Shown here: positions 46,174 to 54,759 of the stretch, in pieces
How positions within the stretch are numbered: the stretch's first letter is position 1
Layout: each line of letters starts with the position of its first letter
Source: Pseudomonas marginalis
GTDB lineage: Bacteria > Pseudomonadota > Gammaproteobacteria > Pseudomonadales > Pseudomonadaceae
Length of the DNA: 64,000 nucleotides
Reading direction: 5' to 3'
Assembly (NCBI RefSeq): GCF_024169655.1
Contig: NZ_JALJWV010000001.1
Location: 129,001-193,000, forward strand
Notes under the pieces: model-generated
Databases searched by the model: none
Told to the model about the DNA's origin: nothing
What the model saw: the letters and a program-made list of their open reading frames with translations, nothing else
Program-made: the position numbers and the translations under genes

Positions 46174-47751
46174 TCAGGCTTTGGCCGGCGCCAGTTTCTT
46201 GCAGTTTGCCTTGCGGGTCGGGTATTGCTCGCACTTGCGCAGCACGGTTTGCACCTGCTGCGCGTTCTGCAATTGCTGATTGGCCAGCAACTTCTCGGTG
46301 ATGAACAGTTCTTCCGAGCCCAGGTTGCGTTCGGCCTTGTCGATCATCGCCAGCGCCGATTCCCCGTCGCCGCGCTTGAGGTGGTAGCTGATCATCAGGT
46401 CATAGGTCGACGGGCCTGCCAGGCTCCAATCCTTGATGGCCTGCAACTCTTTCAAGGCTTCGCCGTTCTTGCCCTGGGCCAGGCGCACGGTGTACGCGGT
46501 GCGACGAATACCTGGCTGATCCTTGACCGGCGAGGCCAAGGCTTTGCGGATAAACCCATCGGCCTCGGGCAGCTTGTTTTTCTCCAGGGCGTCGTTGGCG
46601 AAGTAGGCATCCTTGTAGCCCTGCATGGCCTTGGCCACTTGCGGCGTCCCTTTGATCTTCGTCCAGCTCTCGGGGTTGATGCGTGCGCGGCGCTCCTGGC
46701 GGTATTCGCGCTGCAGGTACTGGCGCAACTCGGTGTCGCGATCCATCGCCGACATGTGGGAGCGATTGAAATACTGGGTGGTCGCGGAGATGCTGGTGGT
46801 CAGTCCGTCTTTGACCAGCACGTCCAACTCCTGGGTGAAGCGGTTGAGATTGAACTGTTGCAGTGAATCCTGCATGGCGTTCTTGCGTGCGGTCAGGAAG
46901 CCGCTGAGCAACGGTTTCTGCTTGCCCTGGAAGTCGTTGAGGCGCTCCAGGCTATGGGTAGCGGCACGCGGTGCGTAACCGGCGCGGATCATCAGGTCGG
47001 TGCCGAGCAGGTCGGCCTGGTCTTCCTGGGTGCGGCCCCACGCGGTGCTCCACACATGGTCGGAAAACGTGTTGGCCAAGGTGGTGTAGAGCACGGTGTT
47101 GCCGATGGTTTTCTGGGTGCCGGCGGGGTCTTTGCTGAACAGCTTCATCGTGCCGGAACTGCGGTCCACGCCGGTGTCGGCGGCCATGGTGGCCAAGGCA
47201 ACGGTGGACGCCACGGTGGTGAACATCTCTTTCTGCTGCTGGAAGGCCGCCATGCGGTCGTGGTGGTGCAGCAGAACGTGGCTCATTTCGTGGCCGAGCA
47301 TCGCGGCGATTTCGTCTTCGCTGCCGACGTTATCCAGCATGCCCAGCGGCACGAACACATTGCCGTAAGGGTCTGCTGATGGCCCGAAGCTGTAGCTGTC
47401 GGTGATCTTCACCTGCAAGGCCGGCAACTCACCTGGCCAGCCCTTGGACAGGCGCGTGACAATCCCCTGCAGGTACACCTGCAGCATCGGGATATCCACC
47501 AGGTTCTGCTGGCGTGCTTCGGCCGCCGGTACCGCGCGCCCGTCATAGCTCAAGCGCTGCTGGCTCTGGCGTTGCGGGTCGAGCTTGTAGTACTGGCGCA
47601 CGTCGGTGTTATCCACGTAGTGGCCCTGGACCCTGGATTGGGTCGAGGGGCCCACCAGGTTCAGGAACGCCTGGTCGGCGCCTTTCAATGTCGCGCAACC
47701 ACTGAGTACCGTGCTGGCCAGCAAGCTGGCTGCCAATAGAGATCCCTTCAC
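46174..47751 (-). CDS. M48-family metalloprotease lipoprotein
   Basis: A 525-residue periplasmic protease-like protein. The start is GTG 47751 (MKGSLLAASLLASTVLSGCATLKG), with AGGAG upstream; an upstream TTG frame would lengthen and spoil the signal. The lipobox LSGC makes Cys19 or nearby the lipidated residue. The zinc motif is MLGHEMSHVLLHHHDRM (about 143-159) and the third ligand probably EDQADLLGTDLMIRAGY. The C-terminal part (about 380-500) is TPR-like, as in BepA/LoiP relatives that guard outer-membrane assembly. It follows the DUF gene by 13 bases. Confidence 0.85.
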   Translation of the reverse strand: MKGSLLAASLLASTVLSGCATLKGADQAFLNLVGPSTQSRVQGHYVDNTDVRQYYKLDPQRQSQQRLSYDGRAVPAAEARQQNLVDIPMLQVYLQGIVTRLSKGWPGELPALQVKITDSYSFGPSADPYGNVFVPLGMLDNVGSEDEIAAMLGHEMSHVLLHHHDRMAAFQQQKEMFTTVASTVALATMAADTGVDRSSGTMKLFSKDPAGTQKTIGNTVLYTTLANTFSDHVWSTAWGRTQEDQADLLGTDLMIRAGYAPRAATHSLERLNDFQGKQKPLLSGFLTARKNAMQDSLQQFNLNRFTQELDVLVKDGLTTSISATTQYFNRSHMSAMDRDTELRQYLQREYRQERRARINPESWTKIKGTPQVAKAMQGYKDAYFANDALEKNKLPEADGFIRKALASPVKDQPGIRRTAYTVRLAQGKNGEALKELQAIKDWSLAGPSTYDLMISYHLKRGDGESALAMIDKAERNLGSEELFITEKLLANQQLQNAQQVQTVLRKCEQYPTRKANCKKLAPAKA

Positions 47752-47764
47752 CGCACCGCTCCTT

Positions 47765-48130
47765 TTATTGATTGCAGCCCGCACCAAAACCGATGGTGGA
47801 GTTGTTGCGGCTGTCTTTGGTCTGGCTTTTGGTCAGGCCCTGGCAGGGCAGGTCGACCACATTGAGCGGCGGCTCGATGCGCAGGTCCATGGTGTCCAGC
47901 CAAACCTTCTGGCCCGCCAGCTCAACCTGCACCAGATCCAGCGCCTTGTTGTACTGCAACACGGGGACGGCTTGGGTCGGCGTGTCTTTTTTCGGCAACT
48001 CGCGCTGTTGTTTACCCTGTTCATCCAGCACGGCCACCGGGTCGGCCAGGAACGCCTTGATGCTGTGGGTTTCCGCCCAGGCGCCCTGGGTGAAGAGCGC
48101 AACGAGCACGACGATCAGACTTCTGTTCAT
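47765..48130 (-). CDS. Small exported hypothetical protein
   Basis: A 121-residue protein with a signal peptide (MNRSLIVVLVALFTQGAWA). The mature part (VQVELAGQKVWLDTMDLRIEPP) looks like a small beta or SH3-like domain ending in a Cys-containing tail (LPCQGLTKSQ...GFGAGCNQ), which may form a disulfide. It lies between the CHASE2 and M48 lipoprotein genes on one strand and is likely one operon. No known function. Confidence 0.65.
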   Translation of the reverse strand: MNRSLIVVLVALFTQGAWAETHSIKAFLADPVAVLDEQGKQQRELPKKDTPTQAVPVLQYNKALDLVQVELAGQKVWLDTMDLRIEPPLNVVDLPCQGLTKSQTKDSRNNSTIGFGAGCNQ

Positions 48131-48167
48131 CCTTGGATTCCTTGAGTCAAATGACAAAGCGGCGCAC

Positions 48168-49511
48168 TCAGCGATCGCGATCGAAGAAGGCTTCGATCCG
48201 TTCGCTGAACAGCACCAACGACAGCAACACAATGCCCAACACGTTCACCGGCGTGATGTGGCTGAGGCTCAGCAGCACACTCACCCCGGCAAGCGCGGAC
48301 ATCACCAACAGCCATGACGGGCACGGCGAAGAAAAAAACCAGATTTCCTGACGCCGCCACCGGCTCCAGGTGCGCAGGCCCGCCAGCCGCCGCGCATGCA
48401 GCGCCTTGAGCACGGCGATCAACGCCAGCAGGCCCAGTTCAAGCAGGTCCAGCCAATTAAATGGCAGGCCAGGAAAGTTGGCGGGCTCATGGTCATAGTC
48501 CATGCCCACATTGATCAGGTTGTCGAGGGCCATGGCATGCAGATAAACGCCAGGTAACTGGCCGTGTACCGGCGACTCCACCAGATCACCCGTCGAGGTG
48601 ATATTGGCCCCGACCAGCACCAGGCGATCGCGCAGCAACTCGGCGACCAAGGCTTGGTCGTCCGGGTCGCTGACTTCCAGGTCGCTGGCCGCTAACGTCA
48701 GCGTATAAGGGCAGCGTGCCTGCTCCGAGTCATCGAGTTTCCAGAACACCGCCTGGAGCAACTGCGCCACCCCATCCAGCAAAAAATGCCGCGCCGGCGC
48801 GCAGTGGCGCACATCGGCGATCCGCGCCTGCTCTGGCGCCAACTTCAGCCCCCATTGCACCGCGATCGGTTGCCGACGTGCGGCGGTTTGCGCGTCCACC
48901 GGCGGCGACGGGCAGGCCTGTGTCTCACAGAATGCGCGGTACAGCGCCAAGGCGGGTGTTTCCATCAGACCTATCGGCGTATTCACCGCCAACGGGTACT
49001 TGTCGTCCACCCCCGCCCACGCCACCAGGGCCGGGCGACTGACCTCGACAAACGGCGCCAGCGTATTGGCCTGGCCCGCCTCGCCACGCGCCACCCCGGT
49101 ATTGGCCAGCCACAACGGAATGCCCTGGCGTTGATAGCGCTCGAACACATTCGCCAGTAACTGACTGCCCCGTGCCGGGTCGCCGAAAGAGTGGTCGTGG
49201 CTGTAAAGCAAATCGACGAACACCGCTTTGGGCTTAAACGCCAGCAAGCGCTTGAACAACTTGCTCTGCTCGCCATAGGGCATCGGCCAGGAGGTGGCGT
49301 TGCGCATCAGGTACGCATCATCGATCAACACCACCGCCACCCGCTGCTGGCCGTCATTGGCGTAGTGGCTGGCGAACATACGGTTGAGCCACTGCGCCGA
49401 CGCCTTGTCGCTGGAACTGGCCAGGCCGAAAGGATCGAGGATCGCCAGCAGCACGATGATGACCGCCAGCCAATAGCGGCGATGTTTGAACAGCGGAGGG
49501 GTCGACAACAT
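48168..49511 (-). CDS. CHASE2-domain membrane protein
   Basis: A 447-residue protein. Start taken as ATG 49511 (MLSTPPLFKHRRYWLAVIIVLLAILDPFGLASS), a short cytoplasmic tail then a transmembrane helix. Residues about 35-340 match the extracytoplasmic CHASE2 sensor (VAVVLIDDAYLMRN, AVFVDLLYSHDHSFGD, LVLVGANITSTGDLVESPVHGQLPGVYLHAMALDNLI). Three transmembrane helices follow, then a short tail. CHASE2 sensors usually carry a kinase, cyclase or GGDEF domain; none is present, so it probably signals by protein contact, perhaps with the neighbouring envelope proteins. Confidence 0.82.
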   Translation of the reverse strand: MLSTPPLFKHRRYWLAVIIVLLAILDPFGLASSSDKASAQWLNRMFASHYANDGQQRVAVVLIDDAYLMRNATSWPMPYGEQSKLFKRLLAFKPKAVFVDLLYSHDHSFGDPARGSQLLANVFERYQRQGIPLWLANTGVARGEAGQANTLAPFVEVSRPALVAWAGVDDKYPLAVNTPIGLMETPALALYRAFCETQACPSPPVDAQTAARRQPIAVQWGLKLAPEQARIADVRHCAPARHFLLDGVAQLLQAVFWKLDDSEQARCPYTLTLAASDLEVSDPDDQALVAELLRDRLVLVGANITSTGDLVESPVHGQLPGVYLHAMALDNLINVGMDYDHEPANFPGLPFNWLDLLELGLLALIAVLKALHARRLAGLRTWSRWRRQEIWFFSSPCPSWLLVMSALAGVSVLLSLSHITPVNVLGIVLLSLVLFSERIEAFFDRDR

Positions 49512-49881
49512 CCATGTCTCGATAGAAAAGCACAAGCAAGACAGGGGTTTTAACGTGGTGGGGAGGGGGTGTCAATTGGGAAAGTGGCGAAGTGCCATAT
49601 TTCTGCGTGTGGGTTGTCTGCCTAGTCTGAAACGCTTTGTTAGCCTTAGCGGCGCGACAACAGAATCTGGAGCGATTCAAATCGCTGCCGCTTTAAAGCC
49701 AGAATGTCAGCCTCTAAATTTAGAGGACCCAGGGCTATCGATGGCTGGCAAGTGAAGCATTGCTTACACATGTTCAGATCGCCAACGAGCGACTCACCAG
49801 CACGAGTGCCAACAACAAGATACGAAAACCCCGCACGGGGCGGTGTTCGGGGGCTACGTGATCAGTATCGCCGCCAAGGTT
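49512..49881. other. Gene-free stretch at the left edge of the accessory region
   Basis: 370 bases with no convincing gene, repeat or RNA. It marks the change from syntenic core genes to accessory DNA. Confidence 0.4.
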
Positions 49882-50337
49882 TCACGCACGTTTGAGCTGG
49901 GGCTGTTCTTGCAGACGATCCCAACCCAGGCAGGCCAAGGCCAATGTGCGGGGCACCGCTTCGCGGCCGTTGCTGTAGCGGGTGATGCTCCGCGTGCCGA
50001 CACCCAATGCCTCGGCGGCTTGCGACAGGTTGAGCCCGGTACGCGCACGCCAACCGATGAAGATGCGCGTGTTTTCATCCGGCGCTGCCTGAGCCAAGGC
50101 GTCCAGGTACAGCGTGTCGGCGCCGATTTGAATGTCCAGTTCGGGCCATTCCACCGTCCATCCATCATCGCCCACGGTCGCGCCTTTGAACGCTTTGGCC
50201 GCTTGCAGCGGTTTGAGCCCAGGGTAGGTGGCCACGTCGCGGGTCATATCCAGCAGAAACTGTTGGCCGTCGATAAATGTCAGCTCCAGCGCATGGCCGG
50301 GACGCGCCTGCACAGCCCGCAGGCGGGGGCGTTTCAT
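49882..50337 (-). CDS. DUF2442 protein with C-terminal helix-turn-helix
   Basis: A 151-residue protein. Residues about 10-75 match DUF2442 (GHALELTFIDGQQFLLDMTRDVATYPGLKPL...WTVEWPELDIQIGADTLYLDA). Residues about 88-145 form an XRE-like HTH (RARTGLNLSQAAEALGVGTRSITRYSNGREAVPRTLALACLGWD). The second ATG (50337) overlaps the stop of the DUF4160 gene (ATGA) and is preferred over the ATG at 50346. DUF4160-DUF2442 pairs recur in bacteria and are suspected of being toxin-antitoxin-like; the HTH part would be an autoregulator. Confidence 0.78.
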   Translation of the reverse strand: MKRPRLRAVQARPGHALELTFIDGQQFLLDMTRDVATYPGLKPLQAAKAFKGATVGDDGWTVEWPELDIQIGADTLYLDALAQAAPDENTRIFIGWRARTGLNLSQAAEALGVGTRSITRYSNGREAVPRTLALACLGWDRLQEQPQLKRA

Positions 50338-50563
50338 GGATGCCATTTATGCCATTCCTCCAGTAATTCGTCTTGGTGCAAACGCACCCAGGCCAAAGCC
50401 TCTTTCAGCACCACCGTCGGCGCTCGGCCCAACATCGCCTCACATGTTTCAAGGCTTATCAAGACATCGACGCCGCCGCCCGTCAGTGTACGTGGGGCGG
50501 TAGGTGGTCTTTTTCCCGCAGCTCTATGCGGTACTTTTCGCGAAATCGGTGTTTGGTAGACAT
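50334..50563 (-). pseudogene. DUF4160 gene broken by a one-base frameshift
   Basis: Reading from ATG 50563 gives MSTKHRFREKYRIELREKDH followed by LPPHVH, then a TGA at 50483-50485. The remainder of a DUF4160 protein (LTGGGVDVLISLETCEAML...ALAWVRLHQDELLEEWHKWHP) is in another frame that runs to 50334. Restoring one base in the GTACAC-TGACGG junction (giving VHLTGGG) rejoins the two halves into a normal protein of about 76 residues. The PPHVH histidine motif is typical of DUF4160. It is either a true pseudogene or a sequencing error. Confidence 0.8.
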
Positions 50564-50678
50564 GCTCGAAGCGTATCGCCAATTTGGCGATACATCAAGT
50601 AGTCGGAGGCGGTCATGAGCGCAGCGGCCACGTGGAGCTGAGGGGGTATCTCGACGGTCTGAGAGACGCTCAGGCTTA

Positions 50679-51020
50679 TTGGTCGCCGCCTGGAGGCGCC
50701 TCAGTTACGGAGATCTTAGAGCCAAGGTTTTTAAAGTACTCCGTCAATATTCACGAGCACTACAACCGAGTGTTCAGGCAAACGTTACGCGGCTCGGTGG
50801 GCTAACGCCTCATGAAGCGAAGCAGATTGTTCGTTTTTATCAATTGGCTGACAGCGTTAGGTTGGATGTCACCGCTGGTGGTTTGCTTTTCAATGGGACG
50901 GCGGACTCAGATAGTTTCCGTGAGGCAGCAGATCTATTGGAGACGGTTATGAAAATTGGCCGTGAATTGACATCGGAGCGTAATAAAAAGAAGTGGGGTG
51001 CGCGGAAAACTGCAGGTTAG
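50679..51020 (+). CDS. Hypothetical protein, uncertain
   Basis: A 113-residue open frame starting at TTG. The C-terminal two thirds (LTPHEAKQIVRFYQLADSVRLDVTAGGLLFNGTADSDSFREAADLLETVMKIGRELTSERNKKKWG) has a helical, protein-like composition. There is no good ribosome site, and the N-terminus is arbitrary, so it may be a remnant of a longer gene. No known domain is recognised. A hairpin with a 9-bp stem follows 85 bases after the stop. Confidence 0.35.
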   Translation: MVAAWRRLSYGDLRAKVFKVLRQYSRALQPSVQANVTRLGGLTPHEAKQIVRFYQLADSVRLDVTAGGLLFNGTADSDSFREAADLLETVMKIGRELTSERNKKKWGARKTAG

Positions 51021-51594
51021 TTGTTTGAGTGTGGACGTTTTGTGGACGTTTTCACTAAATTCACCCTACAAGTTTCTGAAATTTCCCAACCTCCAGAAAC
51101 CACAAAGCCCCGCATTGCGGGGCTTCGAGATATGGTGCGGCACCAGACGAACGGTACGTTTCGGGGAGGCCAGGTTTTTCGGGCGTCTGGAGTTCGTTGG
51201 AAAATTCGACGTACCCCAACTAGTAACTATAAATAAATCAGCTAGTTATGGCGTTCGCTGGAATCGAACTCGGGATTTTTTAGATGTCAGCACGTTGTCT
51301 GTCTGCAAGAAATTCAGAGCCGCATACGGAATGGTAAACCTCCCGAATTCGAACGTTGTTGATCATCCCCTCCGTCGAGAATAGGTAGGAATCCGCCAAA
51401 AGCTGCCGTGGCGACAGGCAGCAGACGAGCCGCTCGGATGTGTCTACAAAACTAGGGGCGATTCAGATTAGTGCCTGCGGTGAATCAGAGCACTTGAGAT
51501 ACAAACGTTACGTCCCATGACTGTTCAGACCCGCCGATTGCAACTGTGGTAAGCGTGCATCCGGTCTCACTACAAGGGGCCTTCGTGGTTCTGG
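51021..51594. other. Gene-free accessory stretch
   Basis: 574 bases without a convincing gene. It contains the hairpin at 51105-51125 and a T-arm-like tRNA fragment around 51252-51275 (GGAATCGAACTCGGG, minus strand) that does not fold into a tRNA. It looks like debris from past insertions. Confidence 0.4.
51105..51125 (+). terminator. Strong hairpin AAGCCCCGC-ATT-GCGGGGCTT
   Basis: A perfect 9-bp stem with a 3-base loop. It lacks a clear T run, so it may be only a partial terminator or a repeat arm. Confidence 0.5.
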
Positions 51595-52491
51595 TTACCT
51601 TAGGCGTTCTTGGAATGCAGAGCTTTTTGCAAACACATTCGCCATGAAGTCCATGAAAACGATGGCTCGCTTGGGCAGCAGCCGATTCGCTAGGTAAACG
51701 ACCTGGATCGGCACCTGTGGTGCTACGTAGTCGCTAAGCAGCAGCTGAAGATTGCCACTTCTTAGCCCTTCCTCATAAAGCCATTGAGGGCCTTGCGCGA
51801 TTCCTAATCCTGCATTGACGTACTCACGTATCGCCTCGGGTGAATTGACCCGCAGGCGACCGGAGACCTGGACATCAATGTCTTTAAACCGCCAGTTAGT
51901 ACCGGTAGATAGCAGAGTGTAAATAAGGCAGTCGTGTTTCTTCAGGTCATCAGGCGAAGAGGGAGAACCACGTTTCTCCAAGTACTCGCGGCTGGCCACA
52001 CACACACGCTCGAACCACGCTAGTGGCCGGGCACGCATTGCGCTGTCCTCCAGGTGGCCAATGCGAATCGCGAGCTCGGCTCCCTCGTCGACCAGATTGA
52101 CGTAGCGATCATTGATCTGGAGATCGAGCGACACTTCTGGATAGAGCTCCAGAAAGCTAGCCACCTGGGGCACGATAAAGGTGTGCGCCAATGCAGTCGG
52201 GCATGCGACGCGCAGTAACCCAGACGGTGCCACGTTCCCTCTCAGAGAGGACTCTGACTCTTCTACTGAGTCCAAAATACGCCGCGCATCTGCGTAGTAC
52301 CGCTCGCCTTCCGGTGTGAGCGTCAGCTTTCTTGTCGATCGGTGAAGCAGCCTGGCTTGCAGATGATCTTCGAGTGCGGCGACGTAACGGCTGACGTTCG
52401 GTTGTCCGAGTCCAAGATCACGTCCCGCAGCTGAAAAACTGCCGGTCTCGACGGCGCGTACGAAACAGCTCATCAGTAACAACCGATCCAT
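51595..52491 (-). CDS. LysR-family regulator (AaeR/CrgA-like subgroup)
   Basis: A 298-residue regulator. ATG 52491 (MDRLLLMSCFVRAVETGSFSAAGRDLGLGQPNVSRYVAALEDHLQARLLHRSTRKLTLTPEG) is preceded by GAGGA 7 bases upstream, so an earlier in-frame start (52521) is discarded. The HTH is at residues 1-60 and the effector domain about 88-290. It is divergent from the SDR gene across a 136-base gap, the classic layout for a LysR regulator of the neighbouring oxidoreductase. Confidence 0.87.
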   Translation of the reverse strand: MDRLLLMSCFVRAVETGSFSAAGRDLGLGQPNVSRYVAALEDHLQARLLHRSTRKLTLTPEGERYYADARRILDSVEESESSLRGNVAPSGLLRVACPTALAHTFIVPQVASFLELYPEVSLDLQINDRYVNLVDEGAELAIRIGHLEDSAMRARPLAWFERVCVASREYLEKRGSPSSPDDLKKHDCLIYTLLSTGTNWRFKDIDVQVSGRLRVNSPEAIREYVNAGLGIAQGPQWLYEEGLRSGNLQLLLSDYVAPQVPIQVVYLANRLLPKRAIVFMDFMANVFAKSSAFQERLR

Positions 52492-52627
52492 CACACGTCC
52501 TCTTTCATGCGTATTTTGCATGAGATGTATTCTCTTTAGCTATCTTATCAGCGCTCCAGCATGAATACATAGTTGCTCTCAGAAGGTCAGTCGTCCGACT
52601 GGTCGTCACAAATGAGAGGAAGTTTAC
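52492..52627. promoter_or_regulatory. Divergent LysR/SDR promoter region
   Basis: A 136-base shared upstream region between a LysR gene and the SDR gene it probably controls. AGAGGAAG at 52614-52621 is the SDR ribosome site. A T-N11-A LysR box is expected, but none is singled out by eye. Confidence 0.5.
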
Positions 52628-53374
52628 ATGTCCCGTTTACAAGGCAAGCGTACGCTCATCACTGGCGGCACAAGTGGCATTGGTCTGGAGACCGCAAAGC
52701 AATTCCTCGCAGAAGGCGCTCGGGTGATCGTCACTGGTGTTAATCCTGAGTCAATTGCAAACGCCCAAGCTGTCTTAGGTAGCGAGGTTCTGGTGTTACG
52801 AGCCGACTCCGCCAGTGTCACAGCCCAGAAGGAGCTGGCGCAGGCTGTTCAGTCTCATTACGGGCAGCTCGACGTTGCCTTCCTCAATGCTGGCGTATCC
52901 GTCTGGAAGCCAATCGAAGACTGGAACGAGGAGATGTTTGACCGCTCCTTTGACATCAATGTCAAAGGCCCTTACTTCCTCCTGCAAGCACTGCTGCCGG
53001 TCTTCTCAAACCCTGCATCGGTGGTTCTTAACACCTCGATCAGTGCGCACCTGGGCGCCGCGCGTTCATCCATTTATGCCGCAACAAAGGCGGCCTTTCT
53101 AAACATGTCGAAAACGCTCTCTAGCGAGCTTCTACCGCGTGGTGTTCGAGTAAATGCGGTCAGCCCTGGGCCGATCGACACGCCGCTGTACGACAAGGCG
53201 GGTATTCCCGATGCCTACCGCGAGCAGGTCAACAAAGATATTGCTGCGACTATCCCATTTGGCCGTTTTGGCACGCCTGAAGAAGTAGCTAAGGCGGTGG
53301 TGTACCTCGCGTCGGACGAGTCTCGTTGGACGTTGGGAACAGAAATTATTGTTGATGGTGGTCGCTCGCTTTAA
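52628..53374 (+). CDS. Short-chain dehydrogenase/reductase
   Basis: A 248-residue classical SDR. The cofactor motif is TLITGGTSGIGLETAKQFL (about 8-26), NAG in AFLNAGVSVW, and the catalytic set has S in LNTSISAHLG and YAATKAAFLNMSKTL (YxxxK, near residues 150-155). The C-terminal VAKAVVYLASDESRWTLGTEIIVDGG is typical. Substrate unknown; the regulator and the following GST suggest handling of a reactive or quinone-like compound. Confidence 0.88.
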   Translation: MSRLQGKRTLITGGTSGIGLETAKQFLAEGARVIVTGVNPESIANAQAVLGSEVLVLRADSASVTAQKELAQAVQSHYGQLDVAFLNAGVSVWKPIEDWNEEMFDRSFDINVKGPYFLLQALLPVFSNPASVVLNTSISAHLGAARSSIYAATKAAFLNMSKTLSSELLPRGVRVNAVSPGPIDTPLYDKAGIPDAYREQVNKDIAATIPFGRFGTPEEVAKAVVYLASDESRWTLGTEIIVDGGRSL

Positions 53375-53455
53375 CGAGATAGGCACGCCTTCGAGTCTGT
53401 ACATCCCGCTTCCTGCCCGGATGCGGGAGTTGTCGGAAAAACAGTGGGTATTCAA

Positions 53456-54130
53456 ATGTCGCAATCACAGCTCACGCTCGTTAGCCACGAGCTTTGTCCG
53501 TTTGTTCAGCGAGTGGCAATTTTACTTCACGAAAAGCAGGTTCCATTTCAGCGCATTGATGTGGATCTGAAGGTCAGGCCCGACTGGTTTCGGGTCATGT
53601 CGCCAACGGGCAAAGTCCCGCTTCTAACGGTGCAAAAAGGCGACGAGGGTGCGAACGTACTCTTCGAGAGCGTGGCAATCTGTGAATTCATCGAAGAGGT
53701 GTATCCGGAGCCCGCTTTGCACCCGGAAGATGCAATCACCCGTGCTCAACACCGTGCCTGGATCGAATTCGCCACTGCCATGCTCGCGGATGCGTGGGGA
53801 TATTTGAATGCAGCGGATCAGCAGACAGCGCTTAGTAAATCAGCAGTGTTGAGAGGCAAACTAGAGCGATTCGAACTTGAAAAATCGGACGGCGATTACT
53901 TCGCTGGTGCGAAGCTCAGCATGGTGGATATAGCCGTTGCTCCAGTTTTTCGCTACTTCGACATACTAGGATTCGAACCAAGTCATCCATTGTTCGATGG
54001 ACTTGTTCGCATTGCAGAGTGGCGCCATGCGCTAGCAAACCGAGCGAGTGTTCAAGCTGCAGTTGCCGAAGATTATGCGTCCCGGTTCCGCACGCATCTT
54101 CAGCAAGCCAAGGCCATTTTGGTTAGCTGA
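53456..54130 (+). CDS. Glutathione S-transferase family protein
   Basis: A 224-residue GST. The N-terminal thioredoxin-like domain (LVSHELCPFVQRVAILLHEKQVPFQRIDVD, about 8-37) carries a CPF motif, with GKVPLLTV and FESVAICEFIEEVYP contacting glutathione. The C-terminal helical domain includes SMVDIAVAPVFRYFDIL. ATG 53456 is preferred over the GTG 12 bases earlier; neither has a strong ribosome site. It follows the SDR by 81 bases, likely the same operon. Confidence 0.82.
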   Translation: MSQSQLTLVSHELCPFVQRVAILLHEKQVPFQRIDVDLKVRPDWFRVMSPTGKVPLLTVQKGDEGANVLFESVAICEFIEEVYPEPALHPEDAITRAQHRAWIEFATAMLADAWGYLNAADQQTALSKSAVLRGKLERFELEKSDGDYFAGAKLSMVDIAVAPVFRYFDILGFEPSHPLFDGLVRIAEWRHALANRASVQAAVAEDYASRFRTHLQQAKAILVS

Positions 54131-54536
54131 ATCGGGCGTTTCGGTTCAGCCCGCGCTCGACTGCGGTCTCATCGAAAAGTCCTGCACCCAACTCCTGCTC
54201 CTCTAAAGCTCATAGCCCTCGCTGAACTCTCAGAGAGGCTGCTTATTGGTCGAGGCGCGGCCTACTGATGCTCAGATGGTTTTGCTGGCGACAGATCTCC
54301 ACACGTATCGGCGGCGCATCGACCGTCATCCTGGCCGCTCTCCTGCTCGTTTTTTTCCACTGAGAAGAAGTATTTAGAGACTAGGCGCAGCCTGGCCCCG
54401 GCCGCTTCTTACAGGCTGCGGCTAGTGATTTTTGCCAAGGTTAGATCACCGGCCCCCACGTCGACATTCAGCGTATTCTCAGTCCGCTTGCTCCGAGAAT
54501 TCGTTAGCGAATGGCCTCCCCTTGAAGACAACCGAC

Positions 54537-54562
54537 AGCCCGCCCCATGGTGGGCTTTTTTC
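54537..54562 (+). terminator. Terminator-like hairpin
   Basis: GCCCGCC / GGTGGGC arms around CCAT with a following run of T residues. It lies about 400 bases after the GST gene. Confidence 0.6.
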
Positions 54563-54585
54563 GTATGGCTCCAAATGGCCCAGAG

Positions 54586-54734
54586 TGTGTAAAAACGCTT
54601 AGCCAAAATTGAAGTGCGCGCGTCTACGTTAAATCTGAAATTTATCGGCACGTCAGCAGATGTGGATTTCGCGTAGAAACGCGATTTTCAGTCCGGTTTT
54701 GAGTACCTGTCGCGCTCAAAAACGTTTTTACACA
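54586..54734. repeat. 149-bp segment flanked by 12-bp inverted repeats
   Basis: TGTGTAAAAACG at 54586-54597 and its exact complement CGTTTTTACACA at 54723-54734. The interior has no gene. Size and ends look like a MITE or the leftover of an insertion sequence, though target duplications were not recognised. Confidence 0.5.
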
Positions 54735-54759
54735 GCCTCGGCCGTTTTCTGACCTTCGT

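Larger units (their letters stand above)
54131..54759. other. Gene-free accessory stretch with insertion debris
   Basis: 629 bases without a convincing gene. It holds a terminator-like hairpin at about 54537-54562 (GCCCGCC-CCAT-GGTGGGC then T run) and a 149-base segment bounded by 12-bp inverted repeats, listed separately. Confidence 0.45.

Noticed and set aside
51252-51275. tRNA-like T-arm (GGAATCGAACTCGGG on the minus strand)
   Set aside because: The arms do not pair and no anticodon or acceptor stem can be drawn, so it is at best a fragment.
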